A DNA stretch of 15,814 nt from Burkholderiales bacterium (GTDB lineage Bacteria; Pseudomonadota; Gammaproteobacteria; Burkholderiales; Chitinimonadaceae). Below are positions 13,331 through 15,814 of this stretch, piece by piece. The notes under the pieces are model-generated. The model did no database searches, had not been told where the DNA came from, and was given only the letters and a program-made list of their open reading frames with translations. Both the position numbers and the translations under genes were made by a program. How positions within the stretch are numbered: the first letter of the stretch is position 1; every line of letters begins with the position of its first letter. The stretch covers positions 1 through 15,814 of the forward strand of contig JAFAKZ010000293.1 in assembly GCA_019234745.1 (NCBI GenBank), given 5' to 3'.

Positions 13331-15625
13331 TTACTCCGCCTGCTCGCCCGTCAGTTCATCTTCGTCCGCGTCGTCCAGGTCCTTGTCGACATTGCGCGCC
13401 TGCGCCTGGTACAGCCGGTAGTAATGGCCTTCGCGCGCCATCAACTCGTCGTGCGGGCCCACTTCCACCACCTGGCCGCGGTCCATTACCACCAGGCGGT
13501 CGGCCTGGCGCAGCGTGGACAGGCGGTGCGCGATAGCGATGGTGGTGCGTCCCTTCACCAGGTTGTCGAGCGCCTTCTGGATTTCCTTTTCCGTTTCCGT
13601 GTCCACCGACGAGGTCGCCTCGTCCAGGATCAGGATGCGCGGGTCGATCAACAGCGCGCGGGCGATGGAGATGCGCTGGCGCTCGCCGCCCGACAGGCCC
13701 TGGCCGCGCTCGCCCACCAGCGAGTCATAGCCCTGCGGTAGGCGCAGGATGAACTCGTGCGCGTGGGCCGCGCGGGCGGCAGCGACGATCTCATCGCGCG
13801 TGGCGTCCGGCTTGCCGTAGGCGATGTTCTCCGCAATGGTGCCGAAGAACAGGAAGGGCTCCTGTAGCACCAGGCCGATATGGCGACGGTAGCTGGACAC
13901 GGACAGCGAGCGGATGTCCACGCCATCGAGCTGGATGCCGCCCTCGCTCACGTCGTAGAAGCGACAGATCAGGTTCACCAGCGTGCTCTTGCCCGAGCCG
14001 CTATGGCCCACCAGGCCGATCATCTCGCCCGGCTGGATGTCGATGTTCACGCCGCGGATCACGGCGCGGTTGCCGTAGCGGAAGCCGATATCCTTGATGG
14101 CGATGGCGCCGCTCACGCGCTCGATCTGCACGGGGTTGGCCGGTTCCGGCACGTTGGATACGTGATCGAGGATGTCGAAGATGCGCTTGGCGGCGGCGGC
14201 CGACTTCTGCGTGACAGACACGATGCGGCTCATCGAATCGAGCCGCGTATAGAAGCGGCCGATATAGGCGATGAAGGCCGTCAGCGTACCGACGGTAATC
14301 TGCCCCTTGCTGACCTGCCACACACCGAAGGCCCACACGACCAAGAGGCCGATCTCCGTGAGTAGCGATACTGTGGGCGAGAACAGCGACCAAACCTTGT
14401 TGAGGCGGTCGTTCACGGCCAGGTTGTGCTTGTTGGCCAGGCGGAAGCGGGCCGCCTCGCGCTGTTCCTGGGCAAAGGCCTTCACCACACGGATGCCGGG
14501 GATGGTGTCGGCCAGCACATTGGTGACTTCGGACCAGACGCGGTCGATCTTCTCGAAGCCCGTGCGCAGCTTGTCGCGGACGATATGGATCATCCAGGCG
14601 ATGAAGGGCAGGGGCAGGAGCGTGACGAGCGCCAGCCAGTGGTTGATGCTCAAGAGGATGGCGGACGTCATGATGATCATCAGCACATCGGTGGCGAAGT
14701 CCAGCAGGTGCAAGGACAGGAACACGCAGATGCGGTCGCTCTCCGAGCCGATGCGCGACATCAGGTCGCCCGTGCGCTTGCCGCCGAAGTATTCCAGCGA
14801 CAGTTGCAGCAGGTGCTCGTAGGTGGTGGTGCGCAGGTCGGCGCCGATGCGCTCGCTGACGATGGCGAGGATATAGGTCTTGGCCCAGCCCATGCCCCAC
14901 GAAAGGCCTGCCGCACCCAGCAGGCCCAGCAGGTAGCCGGCCACCACCCAGGGGTCGACGTGCGCGCCGCCCTGGATGGGGATCAGCACATTGTCCATCA
15001 GGGGCTTGGTCAGGTAGGGCGGCACCAGCGTCGCGGCCGTGGAGCCCAGCATCAGCAGGAAGCCGGCCAGCAGCTGCCCGCTATAGGGCTTGGCAAAGCG
15101 CCATAGGCGCAAGAGCGTCCAGGTGGAGGGCGGCGCCATCACGTCGGCCGTGCAAGCCGGGCAGTCTTCCTGGTCGGGCGCCAGGCTGGCGCCGCACTGC
15201 GGGCAGTGGCGGCCGGGCGGGTCGATGCGCGCACGGCCTTCCGCCACCGCGTCGCGCTGCGCGTCAAAGAGGCCAATCAGGTGCAGCGCAAGAATATTGT
15301 GCGCCAATGTATACCGCCAGACGGCCAAGCGCGTTATGTCATCCTGCAGCTCCAGCGTACCCACGCCGGCGTGGTCGTGATGCACGATCTTCAGCCCGGC
15401 CGTAATGGGCCAGGACTGCCAGTTGCTGTCACCCGCGGCGCGGCTCAGCACGCGGCGGTCGGTAACGGCCAGCAGCCCTTCGCGAAAGCGCAGCTGGGCG
15501 TCGAGGTCGGGCGTGAGCCAGGCAAGCACGGTTTCGCCGGCGGCGAGCTGAGTTGTCAGTTCGTTGCGCCACGTGGCAGGTAAGGCGGCAAGGCGGTCGG
15601 GGGTGGCGATGGGGGGCGTCGTCAT
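13331..15625 (-). CDS. ABC exporter-type transporter with N-terminal extension and zinc ribbon (cyanophycin-associated family)
   Basis: From the ATG at 15623-15625 the protein has 764 residues, about 180 more than a standard half-transporter. Residues 1-135 form a soluble extension of unknown fold, followed by a zinc ribbon (CPQC at 141-144, CPAC at 155-158). An exporter-type six-helix membrane domain covers about 175-470. The ATPase domain is complete: Walker A GHSGSGKS (Lys546), signature LSGGERQR, Walker B ILILDEA and the H-loop AIAHRLST. The C-terminal tail is acidic. The substrate is unknown; the family occurs with cyanophycin genes. An in-frame ATG at 15697 would add 24 residues, and neither start has a clear ribosome-binding site. 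The upstream 189 bases probably hold divergent promoters; they include GGACA-N2-TGTCC (15684-15695). Confidence 0.88.
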   Translation of the reverse strand: MTTPPIATPDRLAALPATWRNELTTQLAAGETVLAWLTPDLDAQLRFREGLLAVTDRRVLSRAAGDSNWQSWPITAGLKIVHHDHAGVGTLELQDDITRLAVWRYTLAHNILALHLIGLFDAQRDAVAEGRARIDPPGRHCPQCGASLAPDQEDCPACTADVMAPPSTWTLLRLWRFAKPYSGQLLAGFLLMLGSTAATLVPPYLTKPLMDNVLIPIQGGAHVDPWVVAGYLLGLLGAAGLSWGMGWAKTYILAIVSERIGADLRTTTYEHLLQLSLEYFGGKRTGDLMSRIGSESDRICVFLSLHLLDFATDVLMIIMTSAILLSINHWLALVTLLPLPFIAWMIHIVRDKLRTGFEKIDRVWSEVTNVLADTIPGIRVVKAFAQEQREAARFRLANKHNLAVNDRLNKVWSLFSPTVSLLTEIGLLVVWAFGVWQVSKGQITVGTLTAFIAYIGRFYTRLDSMSRIVSVTQKSAAAAKRIFDILDHVSNVPEPANPVQIERVSGAIAIKDIGFRYGNRAVIRGVNIDIQPGEMIGLVGHSGSGKSTLVNLICRFYDVSEGGIQLDGVDIRSLSVSSYRRHIGLVLQEPFLFFGTIAENIAYGKPDATRDEIVAAARAAHAHEFILRLPQGYDSLVGERGQGLSGGERQRISIARALLIDPRILILDEATSSVDTETEKEIQKALDNLVKGRTTIAIAHRLSTLRQADRLVVMDRGQVVEVGPHDELMAREGHYYRLYQAQARNVDKDLDDADEDELTGEQAE

Positions 15626-15814
15626 GGATCTGAGTGGTGGCGGTGCCGGTCGCGGCTGCAATATATTAGTATCTGCGTATCTGGGACAGGTGTCCAAAAA
15701 TGCAGGGGAATTCGGCGACGTGTGAAAGGACGATTACAATGTAGGCTATGAGCGCCTAGGCAAACGTTTCGCCTCGCCGGCCGCGCGACCTGTTACAGGA
15801 TTATACAGCGTGCT

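Overview
The window looks like chromosomal core DNA from a high-GC betaproteobacterium, most likely Oxalobacteraceae (Massilia/Duganella/Janthinobacterium type). This rests on the dciA / M23 peptidase / secA neighbourhood, the gabT-gabD pair, an ABC transporter with a DUF1854 partner of the kind known from cyanophycin-using Burkholderiales, and two kinds of REP-like intergenic palindrome. The genus is inferred; no marker gene fixes it.

Left part (1-4363). The 5' third of secA lies on the minus strand and runs off the left edge. Upstream of it come a terminator and a membrane-anchored M23 peptidase. A 391-bp spacer full of nested inverted repeats separates that gene from the divergent helicase-loader gene dciA (+). 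Two tiny cysteine-motif proteins (minus) follow, then tRNA-Lys(CTT) with promoter and terminator, then a 362-bp gene-free stretch. That stretch holds a strong terminator and a rod-like, 6S-RNA-like fold on the minus strand. A secreted chalcone-isomerase-like protein (minus) closes the section.

Middle part (4601-9419). AMP nucleosidase (amn), a GT4 glycosyltransferase and a PAP2 membrane phosphatase lie in a row on the plus strand; the last two probably form an operon. A perfect 30-bp inverted repeat made of two REP-like hairpins sits between PAP2 and the convergent rsmE. A redoxin-type protein is divergent from rsmE.

Right part (9420-15814). gabT and gabD convert GABA through succinate semialdehyde to succinate. 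Two palindromes exactly 20 bp apart stand in front of gabT, and a long hairpin lies between the two genes. After gabD comes a 498-bp gene-free region with a terminator, an AT-rich dyad, a bidirectional terminator and a second, different REPIN-like element. The last unit, on the minus strand, is an ABC exporter with an N-terminal extension and zinc ribbon, followed four bases later by a DUF1854 protein. Families of this pair are associated with cyanophycin metabolism, so a cyanophycin locus may lie just beyond the right edge.

No phage, IS element, CRISPR array or defence system was seen. The most interesting material is intergenic: the nested repeat before dciA, the 6S-like RNA, the gabT twin operator and the two REPIN families.
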